The notes beneath the pieces are model-generated. The model had not been told where the DNA came from. It worked only from the letters and a program-made list of their open reading frames with translations, and did not search any database. The position numbers and the translations under genes were made by a program. This document shows, piece after piece, positions 45,021 to 52,662 of a stretch of DNA of 64,000 nucleotides. The stretch is from Levilactobacillus angrenensis (GTDB lineage Bacteria > Bacillota > Bacilli > Lactobacillales > Lactobacillaceae), in NCBI RefSeq assembly GCF_003946085.1, contig NZ_RHOB01000008.1:1-64000 (forward strand), in the 5' to 3' direction. How positions within the stretch are numbered: position 1 is the first letter of the stretch; each line of letters opens with the position of its first letter.

Positions 45021-45221
45021 ATGACATTGCAAGTACTATTGGAAAATTTGGGGACCCTGTTGGGCTTGTTTTTCTTGACCTACGGCATTGTGCTGTTTTG
45101 TTACCAAATCTGGGAGCTACACAAAAAGCACCGCGATTACCGCAAGTGGTGCCAAAGCGTTAAGCCCAGTGGCGTGCAAATGGACATCCAAAAGCGCGGT
45201 GGCAAGTATCGCATGCAGTAG
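45021..45221 (+). CDS. Small single-span membrane protein (66 aa)
   Basis: ATG behind AGGGGGAGA. One hydrophobic span (about 9-29, TLLGLFFLTYGIVLFCYQIW) and a basic cytoplasmic tail rich in Lys/Arg (KKHRDYRKW). No family recognised. A terminator follows at 45279. Confidence 0.6.
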   Translation: MTLQVLLENLGTLLGLFFLTYGIVLFCYQIWELHKKHRDYRKWCQSVKPSGVQMDIQKRGGKYRMQ

Positions 45222-45278
45222 CGGGGGCAAGGGTCAGAACAGCTGACGCAATCAGCCAGATAATTTAGGGCCATCATG

Positions 45279-45316
45279 AAAACGACTAATTTCGTTTAAT
45301 GGGATTAGTCGTTTTT
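45279..45316 (+). terminator. Terminator after the small membrane protein gene
   Basis: AAAACGACTAAT (45279-45290) pairs with ATTAGTCGTTTT (45304-45315), with further T. Confidence 0.85.
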
Positions 45317-45343
45317 GCATGGGACGGTCAATGTTTAGTTCTG

Positions 45344-45472
45344 ATGATGATAAACACGGCTACACAGTTACCACAAACTGGTGAACTGGTGACCAGTTGG
45401 ATCCAGTGGCTGGGCGCGGTCTGCCTCCTGGTCTTAGGCGGGGCTGGTCTGCGTTGGTGGCGACGACACTAA
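45344..45472 (+). pseudogene. C-terminal sortase-anchor remnant (LPQTGE)
   Basis: 42 codons: MMINTATQLPQTGE, a hydrophobic span (LGAVCLLVLGGAGL) and the tail RWWRRH. This is a complete LPxTG sorting signal without the protein it should anchor; there is no ribosome site and no signal peptide, so I read it as the end of a lost surface-protein gene. A hairpin terminator (45502-45536) follows it. Confidence 0.7.
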
Positions 45473-45501
45473 ACGACAGTAAGTCAGTAGAATAGACGTG
45501 C

Positions 45502-45536
45502 AAACGGTCAGACCGCCACATGGTTTGGCCGTTTTT
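45502..45536 (+). terminator. Terminator after the LPQTGE remnant
   Basis: AAACGGTCAGACC pairs with GGTTTGGCCGTTT, then TTTTT. Confidence 0.8.
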
Positions 45537-45540
45537 AGTC

Positions 45541-45905
45541 TTAGTTGCGCATGACTGATTTTGACCTTAATAGGAAAGCTTATCGTAAGCTTAAAATTTG
45601 TGAGTGATTTTCACGTGCTTTCTTCCCGACAAAAAGTGACGTGAAAAGTTCGCTACTGGCGCCAAAACCTAGTACAATGGAGGTGGTTAAGGGCCGTCAT
45701 GATGACGCCTGAGTGGGGTGCGTAAATGGCCATTAAGCCAGGGATTACCAAACGATTAGAAACTATATATTGTATGAAAATGTTAGCTTGCTTAATGGAC
45801 AATGATGGCATAGTATAACGATAGATGAAACATTTGATAGTTGCACAGGTAGCGGCCGGTTTAGATAACGGGCTGCTTGCCTTCTTGGAGGGAGGATTTG
45901 ACCTC
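45541..45905 (+). promoter_or_regulatory. Upstream region of the XrtG operon
   Basis: A 365-base gene-free stretch. It has a perfect dyad AAGCTTA-TCG-TAAGCTT (about 45576-45592), then TTTTCACGT (45608-45616) and ACGTGAAAA (45639-45647) in inverted orientation. TACAAT at 45673-45678 is a possible -10, giving a 5' leader of over 200 bases, and GTATAAC near 45812 a possible second start. GGAGGGAGG at 45887-45895 is the ribosome site of the substrate gene. Confidence 0.5.
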
Positions 45906-47123
45906 ATGAAGTTGTGGAAGTTAATGATAGCAGGTGTGGTTGCGTTAGGACTAGCTGGCGCAGCGACCGTGAGCGCGACACCGGTGACGGCTCACGCGAG
46001 CGATAACGTCACGATTGATGGCAAGTTTTCGGATTGGGACGGGACCAGTCTTACCGTGGGGTATAACGGGTACACGGCTCTGAAGAGTAATGGTAAGTAT
46101 ATTGATGTGTATGTGAAAATGAAGAACGGTCCAGTTCCAGGACATGGTGATTACATTTTTAAAATAGGCGGGAAAACTTACCATGCCTGGTCAAATGATA
46201 TTGATGGTACGCCTAGCAAAGGGAGCGTTAAGTCGTTTACCGTGACCGGTGGTTCTGATTTTGATGGCACGCAATATGGTACAGTTGGTGCCGGATATAC
46301 AACGAACGATGGTAGCAATTATCTGGGAGAATTTCGAATCGATCTCAGTAAGTTTGGGCTAAAAGACTCAGACAACGGTGATCAGGTCACCATGACCAAT
46401 CCCAATATTGGTAGCGATGCAGCGAAGACCACTGTAGACGATATGTCCGCTAGTGACGATGCCAATGCCACTTCCGGTGTTGTTGATGGCAAGGCTGACA
46501 GCAGTTCCAAAGCCACGACCACAACTGATACCAATGCCAGCAACGATAACGATAATCTCAATATTAAGATTGATGGGAAGTATGAAGACTGGAAGGACAT
46601 CAAGTTGACTGAAGGTTATGGTGGCTACACCGCCTTGGTTAGTGATGGTGACAAGGTCTATGCTTATGCTCGAATGAAGTATCAAACGATTCCTCGCACG
46701 GGGTATCGGTTTGACTTTAATGGCAAGACGATTTATGTCTGGGCCAATGATGTGCCGACGAATCCGGTGAAACATGGTGAAGCAGTTGCTGTCCACTTCT
46801 ATGGCGGTAATACTGAACAAGACTACGATCCTAATGCTGATTATGGTCAAGTGGGGATGGGGTACGTCTCCAGTGACAGCAATGGAAAGAATATTATCGA
46901 ATTTGAAATCGATGTCGGCAAGCTGAATCTATCGAGCATGACTGGTCAAACGATTACCATGGATAATTCCAGTATCGGTGATAAAGCGGTCACCGTCGCC
47001 GGTGGGTCCACCGGCCCTTACGTCATCTCCGGCATTGGTCTGGGAATCGCTGGTCTCGGCTACTGGCGGTTACGCAAGTCGGGCAAGCTGAAGCGCCGCG
47101 AGAAGCAAACGACCGGGAAGTAA
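45906..47123 (+). CDS. Exosortase G substrate: secreted protein with Firmicutes-type CTERM tail
   Basis: 405 residues. Signal peptide (to about AHAS, 32), two homologous domains of about 135 residues (VTIDGKFSDWDGTSLTVGYN and IKIDGKYEDWKDIKLTEGYG), a Ser/Thr/Asp linker between them, and a C-terminal sorting tail: GGSTGPYVISGIGLGIAGLG span followed by WRLRKSGKLKRRE. The IDGxxxDW starts resemble family 9 carbohydrate-binding modules, so sugar binding is possible. The tail (small motif, membrane span, basic end) is the Firmicutes CTERM type processed by XrtG, whose gene follows 64 bases later. It is the only CTERM protein in the window. The C-terminal tail replaces the LPxTG motif used by ordinary sortase. 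Confidence 0.85.
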   Translation: MKLWKLMIAGVVALGLAGAATVSATPVTAHASDNVTIDGKFSDWDGTSLTVGYNGYTALKSNGKYIDVYVKMKNGPVPGHGDYIFKIGGKTYHAWSNDIDGTPSKGSVKSFTVTGGSDFDGTQYGTVGAGYTTNDGSNYLGEFRIDLSKFGLKDSDNGDQVTMTNPNIGSDAAKTTVDDMSASDDANATSGVVDGKADSSSKATTTTDTNASNDNDNLNIKIDGKYEDWKDIKLTEGYGGYTALVSDGDKVYAYARMKYQTIPRTGYRFDFNGKTIYVWANDVPTNPVKHGEAVAVHFYGGNTEQDYDPNADYGQVGMGYVSSDSNGKNIIEFEIDVGKLNLSSMTGQTITMDNSSIGDKAVTVAGGSTGPYVISGIGLGIAGLGYWRLRKSGKLKRREKQTTGK

Positions 47124-47187
47124 ACGTTAGTGGCCAGCAGTCTGTGGTCAGCAACGTTAGCAAAGTTAATTAATAGGACTGGTGCGA

Positions 47188-47787
47188 ATGAAGATAAGTA
47201 TCCTAGTGGGAACGGTCGTGTGGCTGTATGCGTTATCCGTTTTAAAGCGAGCTCGGTTGTCTGCCTACTTCTTTATTGTGGGAAGCGCCGGACTCTTCTT
47301 TATCCTCTCGGCCATCAGTCGGCCGTACTGGGTCTGGTTCTTCACCCACGCAGTCATTCACGGCGTCGCGCTATTTCGCGACCTGACGGGGTGGTGCACG
47401 ATCATGTACAATACCGGACTGGTCTATATCACCAATGGCGCCAATCCGGTCATCATGTCGATCGACTACGAGTGTTCGGGTATCATTGAGACTTGTGCCT
47501 TCGTGGCGCTGGTCGTCTTCTTCCCCATGTACCACCGCAAGGAAAAGGTGTTCTACGCGCTATTTGGCTTAGTTTACATTTACGCCATCAACGTGATTCG
47601 CCTGTGCCTCGTGATTATCATCGTCCACTTTGGCGGCGGGCAAACGTTCTTCATTGCCCACTCGATTATCGGGCGGCTGGTCTTCTACGTGCTGGTGATT
47701 GCCTTGTACTACAACGTCTTTACCTATTCACAGTTGGCGCACGGCATTTATCGGGAGTTCATCGATTGGAGGCAAGATAAACTTTGA
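47188..47787 (+). CDS. xrtG: Exosortase family protein XrtG
   Basis: 199 residues with about six membrane spans. The exosortase/archaeosortase catalytic triad is present and in order: Cys96 (DYECSGIIE), Arg138 (INVIRLC) and His158 (IAHSIIGR). XrtG is the Gram-positive exosortase, a membrane-embedded cysteine transpeptidase thought to cut CTERM-tagged proteins and link them to an unknown acceptor. ATG 47188 was chosen over GTG 47182 because of spacing from AGGAC. The stop overlaps the start of the glycosyltransferase gene (TGATG). All genes from 45906 to 51173 run in one direction with tiny gaps, so it is one operon. Confidence 0.9.
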   Translation: MKISILVGTVVWLYALSVLKRARLSAYFFIVGSAGLFFILSAISRPYWVWFFTHAVIHGVALFRDLTGWCTIMYNTGLVYITNGANPVIMSIDYECSGIIETCAFVALVVFFPMYHRKEKVFYALFGLVYIYAINVIRLCLVIIIVHFGGGQTFFIAHSIIGRLVFYVLVIALYYNVFTYSQLAHGIYREFIDWRQDKL

Positions 47788-49142
47788 TGTACTGGATCAA
47801 TTTAGCATTGACACGGATGGGGTTCTGGATTACCTGGGCGTTGATTCCCATTGTGGTGGAAATCATTCCGGCCATCATCTCGACCATCAAGCTGATGCGG
47901 CTCCATCTCCATGAGCCCAAGCTGACGCCGCCGGGTAAATGGCCGTGGGTGACGATTATCGTCCCGGTTTATAACTCAGAGGATACTTTATTTGAGTGTA
48001 TCCGCTCGATCAATAACCAGACCTATCCCAAGAGTGCCATGCAAATTGTTCTGGCCAATAACCAAAGCACCGACGACAGTTTCGGCGCCTACGCCCGGGC
48101 GCAAAACACCTTTCCGGAACTGATTTTACGTTACGTCAACACGGACAAAGGGAAGGCCCGGGCGCTCAACACCGCCATTTACGAAAGCATCGGCATCTAC
48201 GTCATCAACATTGATAGTGACGGCCTGCTGGAGAAAAACGCCGTGAAGAACATGGTGTTGCGGTTTGAAAATGATAATAGCATCGCTGCCATGACCGGGG
48301 CCATTTTACCCAAACGGGAAATGGTTCAAAACGTCAAAGGGTTCTGGCATAAGATGTTGGCGAAAAATGAATACTACGAATATGCCCAGGCCTTCCTGTC
48401 GGGGCGGACGATTGAGTCGTCTAAAGACCAGCTGTTTACCATGTCGGGGGCCTTTTCTGCCTTTCGTCGGGAAGTCTTGATGGAGACGTTTCTCTATGAC
48501 ATCGACACGATTGGCGAGGATACCGACATGACCTTTCAGATTCGTACGCGGCTGGGTAAGAAGGTCGTCATCTGTGCCGACGCCATCTTCTACGTCGAGC
48601 CGATTTCGGGCTTTTCCGAGCTGTACACGCAGCGGCAACGCTGGCAACGTGGCGAGTTGGAGGTTACTGAGAACTATATGTCGCAGACCGCCAGCCTCAA
48701 GCGGTTCTTCAAGAACTTTCTGGTGCGGCGGATGATTATTGACCACACCTTCACGTTTCCGCGGATGATTTGGACATTTGCCAGCTTTGTCCTGGTGGCG
48801 TTCGGGTATGCGCCGTTGATCTTGATTTTGTCGTATGCCCTGATTTATGCGCTCTACGTCTTCGTAGCCATTATCAACTTCGCCAGTGTCTGCGTGATTC
48901 TGCGCAAATACCCGGGCGAGCAGCATTTCTACTCCCATCTGTGGTGGGTGACCTTACTGCTACCGCTGTATATGTTCGTCAATTCATGGATTCGGCTGGT
49001 CGGTATCATCAACGCCATGACCACCCAGGCGACCTGGCACATGCGCGGTGTCGGTGAGGAATACCACCGCATCACGGCCGTATTACGCGACGACGTGGAA
49101 ACGATTCGCGAGCAGCGTCGGCGTGATCGGAAAGGAAAATGA
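47787..49142 (+). CDS. XrtG-associated family 2 glycosyltransferase
   Basis: 451 residues. One N-terminal span, then a GT-A domain with TIIVPVYNSEDTLFECIRS, the DxD motif in YVINIDSDGLLEKNA, GEDTDMTFQIR, and QRQRWQRGELEV (the Q/RxxRW motif of processive enzymes), and three or four C-terminal spans. It resembles cellulose/hyaluronan-synthase-like transferases and the glycosyltransferase regularly found beside xrtG. I infer that it makes or extends a glycan on the CTERM substrate or its acceptor. Overlaps xrtG by 1 base and the next gene by 4 bases. Confidence 0.88.
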   Translation: MYWINLALTRMGFWITWALIPIVVEIIPAIISTIKLMRLHLHEPKLTPPGKWPWVTIIVPVYNSEDTLFECIRSINNQTYPKSAMQIVLANNQSTDDSFGAYARAQNTFPELILRYVNTDKGKARALNTAIYESIGIYVINIDSDGLLEKNAVKNMVLRFENDNSIAAMTGAILPKREMVQNVKGFWHKMLAKNEYYEYAQAFLSGRTIESSKDQLFTMSGAFSAFRREVLMETFLYDIDTIGEDTDMTFQIRTRLGKKVVICADAIFYVEPISGFSELYTQRQRWQRGELEVTENYMSQTASLKRFFKNFLVRRMIIDHTFTFPRMIWTFASFVLVAFGYAPLILILSYALIYALYVFVAIINFASVCVILRKYPGEQHFYSHLWWVTLLLPLYMFVNSWIRLVGIINAMTTQATWHMRGVGEEYHRITAVLRDDVETIREQRRRDRKGK

Positions 49143-49588
49143 GTATGCAAAAACAACGCAGCTATAAAATTAAATCATATGTCAATGCCAGTCACGCGGT
49201 CCGGTGGAAGTCCGGGACTGGGAAGAAGCACAATCACACCTGGGAAATCGTCTGTGAGCTGCACGTGTTTGAGGGGATGGTGTCGTTCTTTGACATCGAA
49301 AAGTCGCTGAACAAGGCCATCGATGCCTTGTCCGGTAAATACTTGAATGACCTGCCAGAATTCAAGGTGATCAATCCCACCGTCGAAAACGTCACGGAAT
49401 ACCTCTTTAATCAAATTGACGGCATCCTGCGGCAAAATAACGCGGTACTCTTACGTATCGAGGTCAGTGATTCGCCGACCCGGTCGTATTGTATCGACAT
49501 CACGGAGCGGCAGTTCCCGACCGAAGCAGAAGTCACCCAGCAACAAGCCACGGGCAAGCAGTCCCCCCAGGCGGACGACCATGCGTAG
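49139..49588 (+). CDS. 6-pyruvoyl-tetrahydropterin synthase-related protein of the XrtG cluster
   Basis: 149 residues; start overlaps the glycosyltransferase stop (ATGA). The T-fold zinc site is visible: His19 (NASHAVRW), His31 and His33 (KKHNHTW). The catalytic cysteine that QueD/PTPS enzymes carry between those histidines is missing (WKSGTGKKHNH), so neither classical PTPS nor QueD activity is expected. Conserved parts NPTVENVTEYLFNQID and VSDSPTRSYCID remain. A protein of this kind is a regular part of XrtG loci; its task is unknown. Metal binding without the usual chemistry is inferred. Confidence 0.85.
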   Translation: MSMQKQRSYKIKSYVNASHAVRWKSGTGKKHNHTWEIVCELHVFEGMVSFFDIEKSLNKAIDALSGKYLNDLPEFKVINPTVENVTEYLFNQIDGILRQNNAVLLRIEVSDSPTRSYCIDITERQFPTEAEVTQQQATGKQSPQADDHA

Positions 49589-51173
49589 GTTTTATAATTT
49601 CAGCCAAAGCGTCATTAATTTTTTCTGGCGGATTTTGTTTTTCTTGACGCTGTTTTTTGCGCTGACGTCGCCGAACATCATTCTCGGAGATAATCCTACG
49701 TTTGGGACCAGCACGACCCTGTTGACCACTGGTTTAGTGATTGGCATCGTGGCGATTTTGGTCATGAATTATGCTTATCCACGGGTGCATGCGTGGTTGG
49801 TGAACATCTTAGTGACTGAACAGATTCGGACTGGGCTGGTTTTGCTAGGTTTGGTTTTGATTGGTCAGATTATCTTTATCTACTTTGTCCATCCCGTCAG
49901 TGGGTTTGATGCCGGCATGCTACACTATGCGGCCGTTAACGTGACGCACGTCCAGGAAGTTGGGGTCACTTCGTATTACAGCCTCAACCAAAACAACATG
50001 CCAATCATGCTGTTCATGCACTGGCTAGTCACGTTAACGGGGCAGACGTCGTGGATGTTTTTTGATTACGTAACGCTAGTCTTTGTAGATTTGTCGGCGG
50101 TCTTAAATCTGCTGATCGTCATGCTGGTGCAGCGGCGGGCGCTGGGAACCGCGATGTATTTGCACGCGGCTTGGTTAGCCGTGTTTCCCAGCATTATCAT
50201 GCCATATACCGATGCATGGGGCTTGCCGTTGGTGTCATTTTACCTGTTGTGCTACTTCATTATGCGCCGCGCCACAGTGCACCCGCTGATTCGGGCAGTG
50301 GCGGCCAATGGCTTTGGAATCAGTGTGATGCTGACGTATTTCATGAAACCTTCGTCGATCATTCCGGTCATTGCGATTGCCATTATTGAGCTATTGAACC
50401 TATTGATCAATCATCGACGAGTGACGTTAGAGGCGGCTTTTATTGCCTTTGCCATGCTGCTATTCATCGGCCGTAGTGGATTTGAGACGTACCGTTACGT
50501 CGACCACAAAGTTGAAAGTCAGACCTATATTCAGCTAGATAAATCACGGGCGATTCCAGCGATTCACTTCATGGCCATGGGTATCTATGGTCAGGGTGGC
50601 TATAGCGAAAAGCAAGCGATTATGATGGCGGTGTTGCCCACGGCAAAGCAGAAATCTGATTATTCCATCAAGATGTTTAAGAAGCGGCTGAAGAAATTAG
50701 GGCCGCTGGGGTACTTGGAATTTCTAGTCAAAAAACAGCGAAATAACACGGCTGACGGGACCTTTGGCTGGCTAAAGGAAGGGAATTTCTTCCGTGAGAA
50801 TCAAAAGCCTAATAATAACGGCATTGCGAATAAACTGAAAAATTTTATTTACCTGTATGGTCGGCATATCGCCGATTTTCGGTTTGCCGCGCAACTCTGG
50901 TGGATTGCACTACTGCTGATGATTGGCTTAGGCTTTGGCCCGCGTCGAGATGTGATTCAAATCCTCCGACTAGCCATGGTCGGCGGCTTCATGTTCCTGT
51001 TGCTCTTTGAAGGGGGCCGGAGTCGCTACATCATTCAGTATTTGCCATGTCTGCTGTTGCTAGCGACCTTCTCGTATGAACGGGTAGTCATCAACGTTAA
51101 GCGGCTAGCCGGCGTGTATGAACGCAAGCTGGACGCGGCTATTGCGGCGGATGAACGGGAACAAAGTGAATAG
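49581..51173 (+). CDS. XrtG-associated polytopic membrane protein, GT-C-like
   Basis: 530 residues from ATG 49581, overlapping the upstream gene by 8 bases; the longer upstream-open frame has no start signal. About twelve spans; IFIYFVHPVSGFDAGMLHYA after the third span and NQNNMPIMLFMHWLV look like the catalytic first loop of GT-C glycosyltransferases of the dolichyl-phosphate-mannose type (GT39-like). A large loop (about 325-440) is extracytoplasmic, ending in KNFIYLYGRHIADFRFAAQL. Last gene of the operon; a terminator follows. It may transfer lipid-linked sugar to the CTERM protein, which is an inference. Confidence 0.8.
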   Translation: MRRFYNFSQSVINFFWRILFFLTLFFALTSPNIILGDNPTFGTSTTLLTTGLVIGIVAILVMNYAYPRVHAWLVNILVTEQIRTGLVLLGLVLIGQIIFIYFVHPVSGFDAGMLHYAAVNVTHVQEVGVTSYYSLNQNNMPIMLFMHWLVTLTGQTSWMFFDYVTLVFVDLSAVLNLLIVMLVQRRALGTAMYLHAAWLAVFPSIIMPYTDAWGLPLVSFYLLCYFIMRRATVHPLIRAVAANGFGISVMLTYFMKPSSIIPVIAIAIIELLNLLINHRRVTLEAAFIAFAMLLFIGRSGFETYRYVDHKVESQTYIQLDKSRAIPAIHFMAMGIYGQGGYSEKQAIMMAVLPTAKQKSDYSIKMFKKRLKKLGPLGYLEFLVKKQRNNTADGTFGWLKEGNFFRENQKPNNNGIANKLKNFIYLYGRHIADFRFAAQLWWIALLLMIGLGFGPRRDVIQILRLAMVGGFMFLLLFEGGRSRYIIQYLPCLLLLATFSYERVVINVKRLAGVYERKLDAAIAADEREQSE

Positions 51174-51182
51174 GAGTTGTGG

Positions 51183-51212
51183 GATACCTAGTCCATTGAC
51201 TGGGTATTTTTT
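51183..51212 (+). terminator. Terminator of the XrtG operon
   Basis: GATACCTAGTC-CATT-GACTGGGTATT with TTTTTT. Confidence 0.8.
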
Positions 51213-51250
51213 ATGTGAATGTAATAAATTATTTGTAGTGGAAAGAATAA

Positions 51251-51291
51251 AGCATCTGGTTATCAGCCAGATAAGTTGATAACCAGATGCT
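51251..51291 (-). terminator. Terminator of the catabolic island operon
   Basis: AGCATCTGGTTATCA pairs perfectly with TGATAACCAGATGCT (15 bp) just beyond the stop of the minus-strand gene at 51319; the T-run on the minus strand is weak (TTTATTCTTT). Confidence 0.75.
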
Positions 51292-51318
51292 CATATATAA
51301 ATTTAGAATTAGACGTAA

Positions 51319-51987
51319 TTAGTTATTAACGATTTCAGATTCTAACTTACTCGCTTTGCCTTCAGCAACCCATTTCGAGAAAGGAGTGAGTATTTTCATT
51401 AACTGATCGACAATTGGGCCATATCCGAATATTGCGACTAGTGTACCAATTCCCCAGGCGCCACCAAGTGCCCATGCAGCGCTAAACAAAATAGCATAGA
51501 CAATTGTTAGTGATATGCCATAGCCCTTATGAATGATTTCGCCTAGTGAGAGGGTTAAGATATCTGAAGTTTGATAGCCGAAATTCATCGGAATATAGTA
51601 GGCTAACGCCAAGCATACCAGTGCGGTCCCGATAATGATGCAAAGAATTTTAACTGCAATCGATGGGTTTCCTGGAATTACAGCATTGACTACGGGTGAC
51701 ATTAAGTCTAGACAGGGACCGATACCAAAGCAATAAGCGAATGAACCGAAATTAACAAGCTTACGATTGAGAAAGAAAAATAAGACGAAGATACCACCTT
51801 CAAAAGTTAGTGAGGCCATTCCTAATGAGATGTTAAACGTTGAGGATAAAGCCAATTCCCACATTGTTAGGGGATCGGTACCCCATCCTGCTTTAACGAA
51901 GAAATCCACACCTAGAGCGCAAATCGGAACAGAAGGGACTACAGCTAAGCATTTTCGTAAGTAGTAGCCAATCTTATTTTTAGTCAT
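51319..51987 (-). CDS. YczE/YyaS-type polytopic membrane protein
   Basis: 222 residues, five spans; PSVPICALGVDFFVKAGWGTDP, then the FGYQTSDILTLSLGE segment and GIGTLVAIFGYGPIVDQLM near the C-terminus fit the YczE/YyaS group, transporters or permeases of unknown substrate. Overlaps the cyclase gene by 8 bases, third gene of the operon that starts at 53814. A role in moving the substrate or product of the two enzymes is inferred. Confidence 0.7.
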   Translation of the reverse strand: MTKNKIGYYLRKCLAVVPSVPICALGVDFFVKAGWGTDPLTMWELALSSTFNISLGMASLTFEGGIFVLFFFLNRKLVNFGSFAYCFGIGPCLDLMSPVVNAVIPGNPSIAVKILCIIIGTALVCLALAYYIPMNFGYQTSDILTLSLGEIIHKGYGISLTIVYAILFSAAWALGGAWGIGTLVAIFGYGPIVDQLMKILTPFSKWVAEGKASKLESEIVNN

Positions 51988-52639
51988 CATCTTCTACCTC
52001 GATTGCCACTGGCCGAACGGGAGATCCATCACAGTGCCAACGGATTGGAAAACTAGCTAGATAGAAATTCTTGCTGTGGATACGGTCAAAGTGCCCCCAG
52101 TTTTCTCCAATCATTAAGTTACGATTGCTAAATAAATCGTGTACTGGAAATTCAGTACCACCGGTTTGGTCAGCATTAATAGTATCAATTCCTAAGAACT
52201 TGATACCATGATTCACTAACTCTTCAGCAACTTCGCCATTCACGTAGGGGTGTTTGAAGTAAGTTTCGGTATGGATATATTTATCTGTCCACCCGGTTTT
52301 GAATAAGACAAATGGATGTGATTTTACGTCTTCCAGGTATGGCGCCACATCATCCAGTGTAATGGCTTCATTTTCTTTTTTTCCAGTGACATCAATCAGC
52401 ATTGCCTTTCCAAAGAAAAGATCTAGTGGCATGTTGTCTACTCGAGTACCGGCATCGCGAAAATGAAATGGTGCATCTACGTGAGATCCAGATTGAGAGC
52501 CTAAATGGATGCTTGATAAATTGTAACCATCGTGTTCTGTAGTTGTAGCGACTTCAAAATGAGGTTCTGGATCGCCAGGGTAAATTGGAGTATCGTCATT
52601 TAAGTCTAAAGAAAGATCATCAAATTGTTTGATATGCAT
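51980..52639 (-). CDS. Cyclase-family (kynurenine formamidase-like) hydrolase
   Basis: 219 residues. The metal motif HLGSQSGSHVDAPFHF (HxGTHxDxPxH variant) and later VLFKTGWTDKY and FLGIDTINADQ are signatures of the cyclase/arylformamidase family, which hydrolyses amides, isatin or lactams using bound Mn/Zn. SQSGSH has Ser in place of the usual Thr. Substrate unknown. Encoded between the alcohol dehydrogenase and the membrane protein. Confidence 0.82.
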   Translation of the reverse strand: MHIKQFDDLSLDLNDDTPIYPGDPEPHFEVATTTEHDGYNLSSIHLGSQSGSHVDAPFHFRDAGTRVDNMPLDLFFGKAMLIDVTGKKENEAITLDDVAPYLEDVKSHPFVLFKTGWTDKYIHTETYFKHPYVNGEVAEELVNHGIKFLGIDTINADQTGGTEFPVHDLFSNRNLMIGENWGHFDRIHSKNFYLASFPIRWHCDGSPVRPVAIEVEDDD

Positions 52640-52662
52640 AATTGTTACTTCCTTTCGTCATG

